Position numbers and translations under genes: made by a program. A stretch of 64,000 bases of DNA, taken from the NCBI RefSeq assembly GCF_029962835.1, contig NC_080574.1:25952001-26016000 (forward strand). Reading direction: 5' to 3'. This stretch comes from Magnolia sinica (Eukaryota; Streptophyta; Magnoliopsida; Magnoliales; Magnoliaceae). This document shows positions 62,670-64,000 of the stretch, piece after piece. How positions within the stretch are numbered: the first letter of the stretch is position 1; every line of letters starts with the position of its first letter. The notes beneath the pieces are model-generated. The model ran no database searches, was not told where the DNA came from, and saw nothing but the letters and a program-made list of their open reading frames with translations.

Positions 62670-64000
62670 GGCCCAGTGTGCAAAGGGGTCGGTAGCTCTG
62701 GTAGACTCCACCATGATACTTATGTGAAATCCACCCCACCATCAGTGTGTCACTCCATGTTAGGCCCAAGTCTAAAAAATCAGCCCTATTTGAAATTCAA
62801 GTGGAAACCATATACGCAAGGCCAAGCTATTTCCTTTGGTATCGTCCACTTGAATCACAAATGGGCCAGATGTTTAGGCTGTAGGTGTAAATTTTGACAT
62901 GGAATTTAATGATTGAAGTGATTTTATATAATCATCATGGTGGGCCTTCTAAAAATCAAGGGGTACGTCTCTCTCCCATTTGTTTCCTTTGGTGTGACTA
63001 CCTAAATCACAAGTTAGCCTGATTTTTGTTTTTTGTTTTGCCATGAGTTTATCATGAGAATTACACATCTAATGGTTTAAGATCTTTTCACATACACAAC
63101 CAGGTTGACCTAAAAAAAAAAAAGTGTCATCTCTAGCAGTTGTTTAAAAAAAATGAAAATTTTTAGGGTTGGTTTTCAACTGGTCCAGCGGTGGTGTGTA
63201 TATGGGGTCTACTTAAATGTGTAATCTGACGTAATGCATAGCAGAAAAAATCAGGCCGATTTATGATTTAGGTGGGCCACATCAAAGGAAAGTTTGGAGA
63301 GATACATCATGGTGATTATTTGAAATTTACTCTAATTATTAGATGCCATACTAAAATTTAAGCCTGAATTCCAAATATCAGGTCCATCTATGATTCAGGT
63401 GGGCGACACACAGGAAACAGTTTTATAGGTAAGAGTTGCCTTGTATATTTAGTTCCAGTCGCCTGAACCATGAATGGGGCTGAATTTTGGGCCTAGGCCT
63501 AGCATATGGTGACTCACCTTATTATTCCAGCAGATATCACATAAAAATCATAGTGGGGCCCACCCAAGCAGCTCTTCCTTTTGCTCATGGGCCATCCAAT
63601 CAGAATGATAATTAACTAAAGAGAATTTTGTGATAACTTAGAATTTAGGTTCTGATACTTTTTTTCAAAAGTTACCTCATTGATCTATATAATTGTCATT
63701 CCACTATCTTCTGTCATGGCCACGGTCAACAAATGGGCTACAGGCTCAAGTGGCCCCCACCATAATGTTTATGTAAGATCCATCTTGACCACCAGCAACA
63801 TAACCCCATATTAGGCCAGGGATCCACAAGTCAACCCCATCTATAATTTATGTGGACCACACGATTGAAAAAAGCGAACAGGGCAACACTTGCCTTCTAG
63901 ATTATTTCCGTTAGTGTGGCCCATTTCAATCACGAATGGATAAGATTTATGGGCCATAAGCCAAAAAATTTGTGTGGAATGTAAGGAGTGGATTTCATAT
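62670..64000. repeat. GGGCCC fold-back fragments to the window end
   Basis: Segments at about 62680-62950, 63190-63500 and 63710-64000 carry the signatures CACCATGATACTTATGTGAAATCC, TGATTTAGGTGGGCCAC, GTGTGGCCCAT and AGTGGGGCCCACC in both orientations. The ends are undefined and the last one is cut by the window. No gene. Confidence 0.55.

Overview
The window is nuclear DNA from a flowering plant with a large, transposon-rich genome. Evidence: one intron-rich plant-type 12-oxophytodienoate reductase (OPR) gene with kilobase introns, L1-type LINEs, Ty1/copia fragments, tRNA-derived SINEs, Tourist-like and hAT-like MITEs, a PIF/Harbinger transposon and an endogenous caulimovirid. Very many copies of a fold-back repeat containing 'GTGGGCCCCAC' cores suggest a magnoliid or similar lineage, but that is only an impression. 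Read by eye alone, two host genes are supported: the OPR-like gene (494-8753, +) and the last coding exon of an unrecognised membrane protein (47006-47247, +).

Layout. 1-9.0 kb: OPR-like gene of five exons, its introns filled with a solo LTR, a SINE and MITEs. 9.0-16.6 kb: repeats, including a complete 252-bp TRIM retrotransposon (10049-10300), a 5'-truncated copia piece between 65-bp direct repeats, and a SINE inside a Tourist MITE inside a fold-back repeat. 16.6-18.5 kb: LINE ORF1 with an RRM. 18.5-25.8 kb: a minus-strand copia element broken by a 2.9-kb MITE block and by a second TRIM (22633-23192) whose internal region is only 52 bp. 25.8-43.6 kb: LINE fragment, then a rearranged endogenous caulimovirid (minus strand) carrying an 8.6-kb PIF/Harbinger element (33357-41997). 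43.6-54.7 kb: LINE fragments, hAT-like MITEs, the membrane-protein exon and a copia 3' end. 54.75-57.0 kb: a LINE with readable RT and zinc-finger regions. 57-64 kb: MITEs, some embedded in TA microsatellites.

How the parts relate. Nesting gives a relative history: the Harbinger element entered the caulimovirid copy after integration (TAA duplication, with an unoccupied paralogous site at 28.7 kb); TRIM2 entered the copia element; a LINE entered a copia RNase H region; the SINE entered the Tourist MITE. Several insertions are flanked by unusually long direct repeats (41, 61, 65, 91 and 114 bp), a recurring pattern that ordinary transposition does not explain. The most interesting items are the OPR-like protein that keeps its reading frame but lacks the catalytic His/His/Tyr, the two extremely short TRIM elements, and a Harbinger-carried open frame with an RNase H1 hybrid-binding (viroplasmin-like) domain plus a C-terminal membrane segment.
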